This document shows, piece by piece, positions 1 to 9,716 of a stretch of DNA of 36,297 nt; position 1 is the first letter of the stretch; each line of letters starts with the position of its first letter. The position numbers were made by a program, and so were the translations under genes. Under the pieces are notes generated by a model. The model was given only the letters and a program-made list of their open reading frames with translations. It was not told the origin of the DNA and did no database searches. The stretch covers positions 1-36,297 of the forward strand of contig CAJLBJ010000021.1 of NCBI GenBank assembly GCA_905204935.1, read 5' to 3'. Source of the DNA: an uncultured Lactobacillus sp. Lineage in GTDB: Bacteria > Bacillota > Bacilli > Lactobacillales > Lactobacillaceae.

Positions 1-36
1 TCCCACTTCAAGCGTTAAGAACCGTTAGGTTTAGCT

Positions 37-61
37 AAGTGGTGAGTAGTTCACAACACTT
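37..61 (+). other. Imperfect inverted repeat upstream of clpB
   Basis: AAGTG-GTGA (37-45) pairs with TCAC-AA-CACTT (51-61) around a 5-base loop, with a two-base bulge. It lies about 70 bases before the clpB start. It matches neither the CtsR direct heptad repeat nor CIRCE. It could be an operator or the remains of the preceding gene's terminator; only a short T-run (CTTTT, 72-76) follows. Confidence 0.35.
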
Positions 62-132
62 ATCATTTCATCTTTTAAATAAAACGCGGTAAAATATAGT
101 TAGTTGAATTATTCTTGAAAGAAGGAATAAGT

Positions 133-2733
133 ATGAATCCTGAAAAATTAACCGAGGCCTTGCAAGCTGCGATTGGCCAAGCTCAACAGATTGCGGTAAC
201 ATGGCATCATCAAGAAATCGATGTAGTTCATCTGTTCAAATTTTTAGTGCAACCGGGTGAATTTGCGGCTGACGTTTACAAAAAGGCGCAGATCGATGTC
301 GCTAGTTTTGAACAAGAAATCGATCGGCAATTAGACAAATTATCAGTAGTTGAAGGCAGTGTTCAATACGGACAAAATATTAGCCAAAATATGTTAAGTT
401 TATTGCAAAGTGCTGAACAAATTCGCACAAAGTTAGGCGATGAGTATATTGCGATTGATACAATTTTATTAGCCTTATTTGACTTGAAGCATCATCCCTT
501 GACACAATATTTAATTAATCATGGCTTAACGAAAGCAAAGTTTGAAAAAATAATTCAAGACTTGCGAGGAGGAGAACGTGTGACGTCTAAGAATCAAGAG
601 GAACAATACAAAGCTCTAGAAAAATATGGAGTAGATTTAGTTAAACAAGTTCGTAGTGGCAAGCAAGATCCGATTATTGGACGTGATGATGAGATTCGTG
701 ATGTCATCCGTATTCTTTCACGTAAAACCAAGAATAATCCAGTCTTGATTGGGGAACCTGGTGTTGGTAAAACGGCGATTGTCGAAGGATTAGCCCAACG
801 GATTGTCCGAAAAGACGTTCCAGAAAATTTACGTGATAAAACAATTTTTTCGTTAGATATGGGATCTTTGATTGCTGGGGCCAAATATCGTGGTGAATTT
901 GAAGAACGCCTAAAAGCCGTCTTAAAAGAAGTTGCCAAAAGTGAAGGCAAAATCATCTTATTTATCGATGAAATTCATAGTATTGTCGGTGCCGGCAAGA
1001 CAGAAGGTAGTATGGATGCCGGTAATCTCTTAAAGCCAATGCTTGCTCGTGGTGAGCTGCATTTGATTGGCGCAACGACCTTAGATGAATATCGTGAATA
1101 CGTTGAAAAAGATAAAGCCTTAGAGCGCCGCTTCCAAAAAGTGCTCGTTAAAGAACCAACTGTCGAAGATACGATTTCTATTTTACGTGGTTTAAAGGAA
1201 CGTTATGAAATTCATCATGGTGTTCGCATTCACGACAACGCCTTAGTTGCTGCAGCTACTTTATCTAATCGCTACATTACCGATCGTTTCTTACCAGACA
1301 AAGCAATTGATTTAGTTGATGAAGCCTGTGCAGAGATTCGTGTTGAAATGAACTCAATGCCAAATGAACTCGATCAAATCACCCGCCAATTGATGCGTCA
1401 AGAAGTTGAAGAAGCAGCTTTGAAAAAAGAAAGTGATCCAGCTTCCAAGCGTCGTCTAGAAGAGCTTCAAGCAGAATTAGCTCAGTCTCGTGAGCAAGCC
1501 AATAAGCTCAAGATGCGTTGGGAAACTGAAAAACAAGATATCAAAGCTGTTAGTGATAAAAAAGCCGAATTAGACAAAGCGCGCCATGATTTAGAAGAAG
1601 CTGAAAACCAATATGATTTAGAAAAGGCAGCTAAGTTACAGCATGGAACGATTCCACGTTTAGAAAAAGAACTACATGATTTAGAAAATACCGAACGGCC
1701 AGATGAATGGTTAGTTGAAGAATCCGTGACTGAAAATGAAATTGCAGCAGTCGTAAGTCGCTTAACTGGTATTCCAGTCGCTAAATTAGTGCAAGGAGAA
1801 CGTGAAAAACTTTTGCATTTAGCTGAGAGTTTACATCAGCGTGTCATCGGACAAGATGAAGCAGTTAATGCTGTTGCCGATGCGTTTTTACGTTCTCGTG
1901 CCGGTTTGCAAGATCCATCTAAGCCATTAGGTTCATTTATGTTTTTAGGACCAACTGGGGTCGGGAAAACCGAGTTAGCCAAAGCCTTAGCTGAAAATAT
2001 GTTTGATTCTGAAAAACACATGGTACGGATTGATATGAGTGAATACATGGAAAAAATCTCTGTTTCTCGTTTAGTCGGTGCTGCTCCAGGTTATGTAGGC
2101 TATGAAGAAGGGGGCCAATTAACCGAAGCAGTTCGGCGTAATCCATATACAATTGTGTTATTGGATGAAGTTGAAAAGGCTCATCCCGATGTCTTTAACA
2201 TCTTGTTACAAGTCTTAGATGATGGCCGCTTAACTGATGGACAAGGTCGCACGGTTGATTTTAAGAATACGATTTTAATCATGACTTCTAATTTAGGTTC
2301 ACAATTATTGCTTGAAAATGTTCAAGAAGACGGGCAAATTTCAACAGAAACCAGACAACAGGTCATGAAACTAGCCCAAGCGCACTTTAAGCCGGAATTT
2401 TTGAATCGTATCGATGATATTATTATGTTTACACCGTTAAGCTTGCAGGCCATCGAAGAAATTGTCGATAAATTTGTCCAACAACTTTCAACGCGCTTAG
2501 CTAGTCAAGAAATTTCTCTTAAGATTACGCCTAAAGCTAAGATGTGGTTGGCTAACAACGGTTATGATCCAGCATACGGAGCACGTCCATTACAACGTTA
2601 TATTACAAATCAAATAGAGACACCGCTTGCTCGTGAAATAATTGCAGGTAAAATAATGCCACATAGTGAGGTGTTAATTGAATTAGGTGAGCATGAATCG
2701 TTGATTTTTACAAGTCAATCCCAATCTGAATAA
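133..2733 (+). CDS. clpB: ATP-dependent disaggregase ClpB
   Basis: ClpB is the cytoplasmic Hsp100 disaggregase that works with DnaK to rescue aggregated proteins. The 866-residue protein has the full family layout: a Clp_N double repeat (about 1-145), a first AAA+ domain with Walker A GEPGVGKT (207-214) and Walker B D279/E280, a charged coiled-coil middle domain (about 400-520) that sets ClpB apart from ClpC/ClpE, and a second AAA+ domain with Walker A GPTGVGKT (606-613) and Walker B D678/E679. An upstream in-frame TTG at 115 would add six residues, but GAAGGA (121-126) sits six bases before the ATG at 133, so ATG is chosen. The gene stands alone and ends in its own terminator. A TAAAAT (90-95) could be the -10 box. 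No CtsR or CIRCE operator is evident, which is unusual for clpB. Confidence 0.97.
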   Translation: MNPEKLTEALQAAIGQAQQIAVTWHHQEIDVVHLFKFLVQPGEFAADVYKKAQIDVASFEQEIDRQLDKLSVVEGSVQYGQNISQNMLSLLQSAEQIRTKLGDEYIAIDTILLALFDLKHHPLTQYLINHGLTKAKFEKIIQDLRGGERVTSKNQEEQYKALEKYGVDLVKQVRSGKQDPIIGRDDEIRDVIRILSRKTKNNPVLIGEPGVGKTAIVEGLAQRIVRKDVPENLRDKTIFSLDMGSLIAGAKYRGEFEERLKAVLKEVAKSEGKIILFIDEIHSIVGAGKTEGSMDAGNLLKPMLARGELHLIGATTLDEYREYVEKDKALERRFQKVLVKEPTVEDTISILRGLKERYEIHHGVRIHDNALVAAATLSNRYITDRFLPDKAIDLVDEACAEIRVEMNSMPNELDQITRQLMRQEVEEAALKKESDPASKRRLEELQAELAQSREQANKLKMRWETEKQDIKAVSDKKAELDKARHDLEEAENQYDLEKAAKLQHGTIPRLEKELHDLENTERPDEWLVEESVTENEIAAVVSRLTGIPVAKLVQGEREKLLHLAESLHQRVIGQDEAVNAVADAFLRSRAGLQDPSKPLGSFMFLGPTGVGKTELAKALAENMFDSEKHMVRIDMSEYMEKISVSRLVGAAPGYVGYEEGGQLTEAVRRNPYTIVLLDEVEKAHPDVFNILLQVLDDGRLTDGQGRTVDFKNTILIMTSNLGSQLLLENVQEDGQISTETRQQVMKLAQAHFKPEFLNRIDDIIMFTPLSLQAIEEIVDKFVQQLSTRLASQEISLKITPKAKMWLANNGYDPAYGARPLQRYITNQIETPLAREIIAGKIMPHSEVLIELGEHESLIFTSQSQSE

Positions 2734-2738
2734 TGCAA

Positions 2739-2772
2739 AACGAATCTCCTATAAAAGGGGGTTCGTTTTTTT
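2739..2772 (+). terminator. Rho-independent terminator of clpB
   Basis: AACGAATCTCC (2739-2749) pairs with GGGGGTTCGTT (2757-2767), including two G-T pairs, around a 7-base loop, and a T-run follows directly (2766-2772). It starts five bases after the clpB stop. Confidence 0.9.
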
Positions 2773-2823
2773 ACAGGAAATAATAAAAATAAGAAGTTAC
2801 TTTAACTATTGGCCATAAAAAAT

Positions 2824-2859
2824 AAAAGTCGACAGGATAAATTTCACTTGTCGACTTTT
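2824..2859 (-). terminator. Terminator of the DUF2929 gene, probably bidirectional
   Basis: An 11-bp perfect stem AAAAGTCGACA (2824-2834) / TGTCGACTTTT (2849-2859). On the minus strand it lies just past the DUF2929 stop and is followed by a T-rich tract. The plus strand also has a T-run, so it may back up the clpB terminator. Confidence 0.8.
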
Positions 2860-2862
2860 TTA

Positions 2863-3048
2863 TTAATTAGTTTTTTTAGGTGCTTTAATCATGGTTCCCA
2901 AGATATTGATGATAATAAAACCACCAATCATTGCAATGACACCACTTTCGATTGGATTAAATTCAAGTGCGCCTAAAGAAGACACGATGTAACCCAAAAC
3001 GGTACCGTAAATAAAGCCCCAAAATAAAATGGTAAGTTGTTTTGCCAT
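2863..3048 (-). CDS. DUF2929 (YjzD-like) small membrane protein
   Basis: This 61-residue protein has two hydrophobic helices (about residues 5-27 and 33-52) and a short basic tail ending KAPKKTN. It resembles the DUF2929/YjzD family of Firmicutes, whose function is unknown to me. The open frame extends 18 codons upstream, but the ATG at 3048 is preceded by GAGAGGTG at 7 bases, so this start is preferred. It is transcribed divergently from dnaE across a 133-base gap. A possible extended -10 (TGC-TAAACT on the minus strand) lies in that gap. The family call is from memory of the sequence pattern, not a search. Confidence 0.75.
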   Translation of the reverse strand: MAKQLTILFWGFIYGTVLGYIVSSLGALEFNPIESGVIAMIGGFIIINILGTMIKAPKKTN

Positions 3049-3145
3049 TAGAAAACACCTCTCAATATGTAGTAGTTTAGCACATTTTGATGCAAACTGC
3101 ACAAATAAAATTGCGAATTTGTCGCATTTATATCAAAACATCTAG

Positions 3146-3151
3146 TATAAT
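3146..3151 (+). promoter_or_regulatory. Probable -10 box of dnaE
   Basis: TATAAT lies 30 bases before the dnaE start. No good -35 is present at the usual distance; TTGTCG (3119-3124) is 21 bases away. The promoter is therefore partly inferred. Confidence 0.5.
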
Positions 3152-3181
3152 TAAAGAAAAAAAGCGATGTGAGGTGAGATT

Positions 3182-6100
3182 ATGTACAGCCCATTACAAG
3201 TTTTGAGTTGTTATAGTTTATTACAAAGTACCATAGACATAAAGACTTATGTCAGTGAAGCTAAAAAGTTAGGCTACCAAGCCTTAGCTTTGACAGACTT
3301 AAATGTGATGTATGGGGTGCTTGATTTTTATGAAGAATGTAAAAAACAAAATATTAAGCCTATCATTGGGTTGACTATTCAATTAGAGGATGGTCAATTA
3401 GTATTACTTGCAAAAAATTTGCAAGGATATCATAATCTTTTAAAAATTTCTTCATTAAAAATGATACAAGAAGAAGCGCTGAGTTTAGATCAATTAGTTG
3501 CTTATTTGAATAATTTATACGTAATTTTACCAACACAAAACAGTCCAATTAGTGAATTAGTTCAGCTTGGTCAACAAGATAGCGCTCAAAGCTGGCTAAT
3601 GAAGCTTAAGCAACATGTAGATGAAAATAGTTTACTGATAGGTATTAGTACTAGTACAAATGAAAGATACTTGGAACAATTAAAAGAATTAACGCTAAAA
3701 ATGCAGCTTAGATTAGTTTTTGCAAGTCCAGTACATTATTTGAAAGCTGGCGATTATTTTAAGACAATGATCGTCCAAGCAATAAAAAAGCAGCAAGTTT
3801 TGTCACAGACAGCTTTAGATGCTCGTAGATGGGGACGTCATTATTTATATGCCCCAGATGAGATTTTTAAACGTTGTCAAGAAAAAAATTTAGTAGAGGC
3901 TTATCAAAATGTAATTGAAATCGTTAATCAAATAGATTTAGAACTAAAATTTTCTGATGTTCAATTACCTAAATTTACTGTTCCAGAAGGGGTTAATAGT
4001 CAACAATATCTTAAAAAATTATGTTATGAAGGCTTAAAAGTACGTCTAAATGCAGGTTTAAGTATGGATATAACACAGTATCAAATACGTTTAGACTATG
4101 AATTGTCTGTTATTCATCAGATGGGCTTTGATGATTATTTTCTAATAGTTTGGGATATTACTAATTTTGCACATCAGCATCAGATACGAATTGGACCAGG
4201 ACGTGGTTCTGCTGCGGGGTCATTAGTTTCATATTGCTTATTTATTTCTGATGTTGACCCACTTAAATATCAGTTGTTGTTTGAAAGATTTTTAAATCCT
4301 AAACGTGCGCAAATGCCAGATATTGATTTGGATATTCCTGATCGTAAAAGGGCAGATGTTTTAAAATATGTTCATCAAAAATATGGACATCAAAAAACAG
4401 CGCAAATTATAACATTTGGAACACTAGCGGCAAAACAAGCTATACGAGATGTCGCTCGGGTAATGGGACAAACAACATTACAACAAAATAAATGGAGCGC
4501 AGCTTTAAGTAAAGCGTTAAATGACAATGACACACGCACATTAATAGGCTGTCAAAATCATTATGCAATCAAACGTTTATTTGATGAAGACCCCATAAAT
4601 GAATTAATTTTTAATACTGCACAACAAATTGAAGGTCTGCCACGTCATTATTCGATTCATGCAGCTGGCGTAGTTTTGAGTGATCATGATTTAAGTGATG
4701 TAATTCCAGTTCAAACAAGTACAGATGGAATGTTACTGACGCAATTTGCTAAAAAACAAGTTGAAAAAGTGGGTTTATTGAAAATGGACCTTTTAGGTTT
4801 AAGAAATCTTACTTTGCTAGATGATACTTTGCAAATCGTTTTGAATAATTATGATGCAAGTTTTAACATTACGCGCATTAATTTAAATGATCAAAAAACA
4901 TTAGCGTTATTCGAAAATGCCGATACTGATGGTGTTTTTCAATTTGAATCAGATGGAATTAAACAATTGTTAGTAAGATTAAAACCTAGTTGTTTTGAAG
5001 ATATTGTGGCAGCTAACGCATTATATCGACCAGGACCAATGGAAAATATTGGCGAGTTTATAGCGCGTAAACATGGACAAAAACCAATTGTATACTATGA
5101 TAAACTTTTGGAACCAATTTTGGCTTCAACTTATGGAATCATTGTCTATCAAGAACAAGTCATGCAAGTTGTAGCAAAATTAGCAGGTTTTGATTTGAGT
5201 GAAGCTGATATTTTACGTCGTGCTATCAGTAGTAAAGATGATGAATTACTAGCAAAAATAAAGCAACGTTTTATTTCAGGAGCAGTTAAACACAATGTTG
5301 AACAAAAAGTTGCCGAACAAATTTATGAATATATTGCAAAATTTGGAGGATATGGCTTTAACCGTTCGCATTCAGTTGCTTACTCCAAATTAGCTTTTGA
5401 GTTAGCTTATTTGAAAACTTATTATCCAGCAGCATTCTTTACTGCATTATTAAATACTAATTCGAGCGATAAAACGAAAAAATATTTATCTGAAATTAAA
5501 CAACGCAAAATAAAAGTTTTTCCACCATCAATTAATCAAAGCCAGGGTTATTTTACCTTACGAAATAATAGTATTTACTTTGGATTGAAAAATATTAAAA
5601 CATTATCGTTTAACTTTATTGTGGCAATATTAAGTGAAAGAAAGCATCATGGAAAGTTTAAGAGTCTAGCTGACTTCATGCAACGCTTAGATAAGAAGTT
5701 TTTAAAAGAAGATCAAATCGAAGCTTTGATTTATTCAGGTGCTTTTGATGAATTTAAACAATCACGTTCAGAGTTATTGGCTGCATATCCAGGTATTTTG
5801 AGTAACATTGAGCTTAGTGGAGATAGTATAGAATTATTTAAGATGTTGGCGCCTAAACAAAATAAACAAGTTCAAATACTTAGTCAAGAATTTTTATTAG
5901 AAAAAGAAGCCCATTATTTAGGAACCTATATATCAAGTTATCCAACTGAAAATTTTAAGAATTTAGCTAGTAAGTTTAATGTCTGTCCAATTGCCTTACT
6001 TAAAGCTAATCAAGAAGCATATATTTTGCTTTATCCTAAGTCTCTTAAAGAAATTAGGACTAAAAAAGGCGATTTGATGGCTTTTTTACATGGTAGTGAT

Positions 6101-6478
6101 GCAAGTTGTGAATTGGATGTAACGATTTTTCCGCGACAATATCAACAATTCAAAGACATCTTAGCCGCTAAACAAGTTTTATTAATTCGAGGGAAAGTTG
6201 AACCAAGAGAGCGGTTAACACTAATTGCACAACATATTGAGTTAGCAAAAGAAACTACGATGGAGAAATTATATATCCGTATTCCGCCGAATTTTGTTGA
6301 TAAAGAAGTTTTACAAACGACACTACGAAATTTTAGTGGTTCAACACAAGTAATAGTGTATGATGTTGCTAGTGATAGTAAATTTTTACTAAATAAAAAT
6401 CTGTCAGTGAAAATTTCAAAAGAACTATTGGCAAGGTTAAAGCATATTTTAGGCTCAGAAAATGTTGTTGTTCGGTAA
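3182..6478 (+). CDS. dnaE: DNA polymerase III alpha subunit DnaE
   Basis: This is the DnaE-type replicative polymerase, which in low-GC Firmicutes works beside PolC and extends primers, mainly on the lagging strand. It is 1098 residues, normal for lactobacilli. An N-terminal PHP domain (about 1-200) is followed by the palm, with catalytic aspartates in PDIDLD (D380, D382) and KMDLLGL (D536), then the fingers with NALYRPGPM, a helix-hairpin-helix region and a C-terminal OB fold (about 960-1030). The PHP histidines of active members are missing (the first strand reads VLSCYSLL, then ALTDLN), so it should not proofread through this domain. GAGGTGA at 3171-3177 supports the ATG. Base composition is more AT-rich and codon use less biased than in the following pfkA and pyk. 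No terminator is visible behind it. Confidence 0.97.
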   Translation: MYSPLQVLSCYSLLQSTIDIKTYVSEAKKLGYQALALTDLNVMYGVLDFYEECKKQNIKPIIGLTIQLEDGQLVLLAKNLQGYHNLLKISSLKMIQEEALSLDQLVAYLNNLYVILPTQNSPISELVQLGQQDSAQSWLMKLKQHVDENSLLIGISTSTNERYLEQLKELTLKMQLRLVFASPVHYLKAGDYFKTMIVQAIKKQQVLSQTALDARRWGRHYLYAPDEIFKRCQEKNLVEAYQNVIEIVNQIDLELKFSDVQLPKFTVPEGVNSQQYLKKLCYEGLKVRLNAGLSMDITQYQIRLDYELSVIHQMGFDDYFLIVWDITNFAHQHQIRIGPGRGSAAGSLVSYCLFISDVDPLKYQLLFERFLNPKRAQMPDIDLDIPDRKRADVLKYVHQKYGHQKTAQIITFGTLAAKQAIRDVARVMGQTTLQQNKWSAALSKALNDNDTRTLIGCQNHYAIKRLFDEDPINELIFNTAQQIEGLPRHYSIHAAGVVLSDHDLSDVIPVQTSTDGMLLTQFAKKQVEKVGLLKMDLLGLRNLTLLDDTLQIVLNNYDASFNITRINLNDQKTLALFENADTDGVFQFESDGIKQLLVRLKPSCFEDIVAANALYRPGPMENIGEFIARKHGQKPIVYYDKLLEPILASTYGIIVYQEQVMQVVAKLAGFDLSEADILRRAISSKDDELLAKIKQRFISGAVKHNVEQKVAEQIYEYIAKFGGYGFNRSHSVAYSKLAFELAYLKTYYPAAFFTALLNTNSSDKTKKYLSEIKQRKIKVFPPSINQSQGYFTLRNNSIYFGLKNIKTLSFNFIVAILSERKHHGKFKSLADFMQRLDKKFLKEDQIEALIYSGAFDEFKQSRSELLAAYPGILSNIELSGDSIELFKMLAPKQNKQVQILSQEFLLEKEAHYLGTYISSYPTENFKNLASKFNVCPIALLKANQEAYILLYPKSLKEIRTKKGDLMAFLHGSDASCELDVTIFPRQYQQFKDILAAKQVLLIRGKVEPRERLTLIAQHIELAKETTMEKLYIRIPPNFVDKEVLQTTLRNFSGSTQVIVYDVASDSKFLLNKNLSVKISKELLARLKHILGSENVVVR

Positions 6479-6492
6479 AAAAACGAATATTA

Positions 6493-6581
6493 TCTGGAAA
6501 TATGTGCTAAATTTTTGAAAAAGTATTATGAAAATGAGAATTGATTTACAATTTTTGTGAAAAACAAGAATTATTTCCAGA
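6493..6581 (+). repeat. Distant inverted repeat in the pfkA leader region
   Basis: TCTGGAAATA (6493-6502) and its exact complement TATTTCCAGA (6572-6581) are 69 bases apart between dnaE and the pfkA promoter. No T-run follows, so it is not a normal terminator. It could be two half-sites of a DNA-binding protein or chance in AT-rich DNA. Confidence 0.3.
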
Positions 6582-6592
6582 ACACGCTTTCA
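6579..6592 (+). promoter_or_regulatory. cre-like site upstream of pfkA-pyk
   Basis: AGAACACGCTTTCA resembles the CcpA-binding cre consensus; the minus strand reads TGAAAGCGTGTTCT with an intact TGAAAGCG half. It lies about 60 bases before the -35 box. CcpA control of pfk-pyk operons is known in lactic acid bacteria; occupation here is inferred. Confidence 0.5.
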
Positions 6593-6652
6593 GGTTAACG
6601 AAAAACGTTTCTTAAAGCATACCAACATTCTTAGAAAACTTATGAAAATCAA

Positions 6653-6681
6653 TTGAAAATAGTTTGAAGAAGTGATAATAT
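6653..6681 (+). promoter_or_regulatory. pfkA-pyk promoter
   Basis: TTGAAA (6653-6658), a 17-base spacer, and TAATAT (6676-6681) preceded by TGA (extended -10). This is one of the best sigma-A promoters in the window, as expected for glycolysis. It leaves a leader of about 42 bases before the pfkA start. Confidence 0.75.
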
Positions 6682-6730
6682 AACAAGTGGAGAATGTAGT
6701 ACTACAGATTTATTTACTTGAGGTGAAGAA

Positions 6731-7693
6731 ATGAAACGCATTGGTATTTTAACAAGCGGTGGCGATGCCCAAGGTATGAACGCTGCTGTGCGTGCAATCG
6801 CACGTGCTGCAATGAATGCAGGCCTTGAAGCATACGGTATCAACTATGGATACAAGGGTTTGGTTGAAGGTAATATCTTCGAAATGAAATCTATGGATCT
6901 TGATGGTATCATCAACCGTGGCGGTACAATTCTTTATTCTGCACGTTTCCCAGAATTTGCAGAAGTAGAAGTCCAATTAAAAGGTATCGAAGTTTTGAAG
7001 AAGTTCGGTATTGATGCTTTAGTTGTTATCGGTGGCGATGGTTCTTACCATGGTGCTGAAAAATTAACTAAACATGGTTTCAATTCAATTGGTATCCCAG
7101 GCACAATTGATAATGATATTCCAGGTACCGACTTTACAATCGGTTTTGATACTGCAGTTAACGTCGCAGTTGAAAACTTAGATCGTATCCATGATACAGC
7201 TAAGTCACATCAACGTATCTTCGTTGTTGAAGTTATGGGTCGTGGCGCTGGCGATATTGCTTTATGGGCAGGTATTGCAACTGATGCTGATGCAATTGTT
7301 ATTCCAGAACGTGAATACGATGCAAAAGCAATTGCTGACAAGTTAACAGCAAACCGTGAACAAGGTAAAGATTACGGTATTGTTGTTGTTGCAGAAGGTG
7401 TAAAATCTGCTGCTGAATTGAAAGCTGAAATTGATCAATACGGTGACTTTGATAGTCGCGCAATCACATTAGCACACGTTCAACGTGGTGGTATTCCAAC
7501 AGCTAAAGATCGCGTTTTAGCAAGCCGTTTTGGTGATTATGCAATTCAATTATTACTTGAAGGTAAGGGTGGTTTGGCTATCGGTATTCGTGATAACAAA
7601 CTTGTTGCAACAGACATCATCGATACATTAGAAAACCATAAACATCAAACAGATGTTTCCTTACTTGATTTAAATGATCGTCTACGTTTTTAA
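6731..7693 (+). CDS. pfkA: 6-phosphofructokinase PfkA
   Basis: PfkA phosphorylates fructose 6-phosphate with ATP to fructose 1,6-bisphosphate, the committed step of glycolysis. The 320 residues match the usual bacterial ATP-PFK. Visible motifs are the N-terminal nucleotide loop GGDAQGMN (10-17), allosteric arginines R21 and R25, VIGGDGS, the catalytic PGTIDND with D127, EVMGR, and VQRGG for sugar binding. Position 14 is Gln where nearly all family members I know have Pro (GGDAPGMN); otherwise the ATP site looks intact. GAGGTGA lies four bases before the ATG. Codon use is strongly biased, as in highly expressed genes. It is followed after 79 bases by pyk; a weak stem with A/T flanks in that gap (7721-7744) is at most a partial terminator. 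Confidence 0.97.
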   Translation: MKRIGILTSGGDAQGMNAAVRAIARAAMNAGLEAYGINYGYKGLVEGNIFEMKSMDLDGIINRGGTILYSARFPEFAEVEVQLKGIEVLKKFGIDALVVIGGDGSYHGAEKLTKHGFNSIGIPGTIDNDIPGTDFTIGFDTAVNVAVENLDRIHDTAKSHQRIFVVEVMGRGAGDIALWAGIATDADAIVIPEREYDAKAIADKLTANREQGKDYGIVVVAEGVKSAAELKAEIDQYGDFDSRAITLAHVQRGGIPTAKDRVLASRFGDYAIQLLLEGKGGLAIGIRDNKLVATDIIDTLENHKHQTDVSLLDLNDRLRF

Positions 7694-7772
7694 TCAAGCG
7701 TAACCATAATTAATTTTGTTAAAAACGACATAAAAGTCATTTTTAAAATTTTTCAAAGGAGAGATTTCACTC

Positions 7773-9533
7773 ATGAAAAAGACCAAGATCGTAAGTACCC
7801 TTGGACCAGCTAGTTCTGATTTAGATACAATTGTTAAATTAATTGAAGCGGGCGCTAACGTTTTCCGCTTTAACTTCTCTCATGGTGACCATGAAGAACA
7901 TTTAGGTCGTATGAAACTCGTTGATGAAGCTGAAAAAATTACCGGCAAGATAGTTGGTAAGATGCTTGATACAAAGGGTGCTGAAATTCGTACAACTGTT
8001 CAAAAAGAAGGTAAACTTCACTTCAATATCGGTGATGAAGTTCGTATTTCTATGGATGCATCACTTGAAGGTACAAAAGAAAAGATTGCTGTTACTTACC
8101 CTGGCTTATTTGATGATGTTCATGTTGGTGGCCATGTGTTATTTGACGATGGCTTGATCGATATGCAAATCGAAAGCAAAGACGAAGCAAACAAAGAATT
8201 AGTATGTAAAGTCTTAAACGAAGGTACACTTGGTTCACGTAAGGGTGTTAACGCTCCTGGCGTTTCTATCAACTTACCTGGTATTACAGAAAAAGACTCT
8301 GATGATATTCGCTTTGGTTTAGACAATGAAATCAACTTTATTGCTGCTTCATTCGTTCGTAAACCACAAGACGTTTTAGATATTCGTGAACTTTTAGAAG
8401 AAAAGAACATGACACATGTTCAAATCTTCCCTAAGATTGAATCTCAAGAAGGTATCGACAACTTTGACGAAATCATCAAAGTATCTGATGGTTTAATGAT
8501 TGCTCGTGGTGACATGGGCGTTGAAATTCCAGCAGAAAACGTTCCTTTGGTACAAAAGAGCTTAATCAAGAAGTGTAACGCTGCTGGTAAGCCAGTTATC
8601 ACAGCTACACAAATGCTTGATTCTATGCAAGAAAACCCACGTCCTACACGTGCTGAAGCATCTGACGTTGCTAACGCTGTCTTTGATGGTACAGATGCAA
8701 CAATGCTTTCTGGTGAATCTGCAAACGGGGATTACCCTGTAGAAGCTGTAGCTACAATGGCTCGTATCGATGTTAAGGCTGAAACAGCTCTACGTCAACA
8801 TAAGACATTCTCATTGAATGACTTTGATAAGACTGATGTGACAGAAGCAGTTGCTCGTGCAGTTGCGGAAACAGCAGACAACTTGAACATTAAGACAATC
8901 GTTGCTGCTACAAAATCTGGTCACACAGCTCGTTTAATTTCTAAATATCGTCCAGATGCAGACATCTTAGCTGTGACATTTGATGATCGTACACGTCGTG
9001 GCTTGTCCATCAACTGGGGTGTATATCCTGTCTTAGCTGATGCTCCTACATCAACAGACGAAATGTTTGCTTTAGCAACTGAAAAAGCTAAAGAAGCTGG
9101 CTTTGCTAAAGAAGGCGACTTAATCTTAATTACTGCTGGTGTTCCTGTTGGTGAAAAAGGTACAACAAACGTAATGAAGATTCAATTAATTGGTTCTAAA
9201 GTTGTTGATGGCCAAGGTGTTGGCGATGAAACAGTTATTGGTAAAGCTGTTGTAGCAACTTCCGCACAAGAAGCTAACGAAAAAGCTGTTGAAGGTTGTA
9301 TTTTAGTTACAAAAACAACTGACAAAGACTACTTGCCAGCAATTGAAAAAGCATCTGCTTTAGTTGTTGAAAATGGTGGTTTAACATCACATGCAGCTGT
9401 TGTAGGTATTTCTATGGGAATTCCTGTAATCGTTGGTGCTGCTGATGCAACAACATTAGTATCAAACGATGAAGTAATCACTGTTGATTCTCGTCGTGGT
9501 ATTGTTTACCATGGTGCTTCAAACGTTCTTTAA
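7773..9533 (+). CDS. pyk: Pyruvate kinase with C-terminal PEP-utilizer-like domain
   Basis: Pyruvate kinase makes pyruvate and ATP from phosphoenolpyruvate and ADP, closing glycolysis. The 586-residue protein has the TIM-barrel catalytic core with NFSHG, RGDMG (R245-D247) and ATQMLDSM, an inserted B domain (about 70-165) and the C domain to about 475. It carries the extra C-terminal domain found in Bacillus-type enzymes, related to the phosphohistidine domain of PEP-utilizing enzymes, with GGLTSHAAVVG (His540). AAAGGAGAGA precedes the ATG by a normal distance. Codon use is highly biased like pfkA, with which it is co-transcribed; a strong terminator follows. Confidence 0.97.
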   Translation: MKKTKIVSTLGPASSDLDTIVKLIEAGANVFRFNFSHGDHEEHLGRMKLVDEAEKITGKIVGKMLDTKGAEIRTTVQKEGKLHFNIGDEVRISMDASLEGTKEKIAVTYPGLFDDVHVGGHVLFDDGLIDMQIESKDEANKELVCKVLNEGTLGSRKGVNAPGVSINLPGITEKDSDDIRFGLDNEINFIAASFVRKPQDVLDIRELLEEKNMTHVQIFPKIESQEGIDNFDEIIKVSDGLMIARGDMGVEIPAENVPLVQKSLIKKCNAAGKPVITATQMLDSMQENPRPTRAEASDVANAVFDGTDATMLSGESANGDYPVEAVATMARIDVKAETALRQHKTFSLNDFDKTDVTEAVARAVAETADNLNIKTIVAATKSGHTARLISKYRPDADILAVTFDDRTRRGLSINWGVYPVLADAPTSTDEMFALATEKAKEAGFAKEGDLILITAGVPVGEKGTTNVMKIQLIGSKVVDGQGVGDETVIGKAVVATSAQEANEKAVEGCILVTKTTDKDYLPAIEKASALVVENGGLTSHAAVVGISMGIPVIVGAADATTLVSNDEVITVDSRRGIVYHGASNVL

Positions 9534-9567
9534 TATATAAAGAATTGCTGAATTGATAAAATAACTG

Positions 9568-9610
9568 ACACTGTTCGCATAGACTTAAAGTTTTGCGGAC
9601 AGTGTTTTTA
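9568..9610 (+). terminator. Terminator of pfkA-pyk
   Basis: ACACTGTTCGCA (9568-9579) pairs along its whole length with TGCGGACAGTGT (9594-9605), one G-T pair included, followed by TTTTT. Confidence 0.92.
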
Positions 9611-9716
9611 TTTACATGTTTGATTCGCTTTTTGACACTATTTAAGTTAAAATAGAAGAGAATGAATTATTTTAGAGAAAATTTCAAATGTAAACAGATT
9701 AATGAGGTGAAAGAGT

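Noticed and set aside
594..956. 120-codon open frame on the minus strand inside clpB
   Set aside because: It lies fully antisense to conserved AAA+ sequence, has no Shine-Dalgarno and no recognisable domain.
7721..7744. Possible terminator between pfkA and pyk
   Set aside because: Only a 3-bp GC-containing core with A/T flanks and one mismatch; too weak to call, and the two genes are normally co-transcribed.
8120..8410. 96-codon minus-strand frame in pyk
   Set aside because: Shadow of the highly biased pyk codons; no independent signal.
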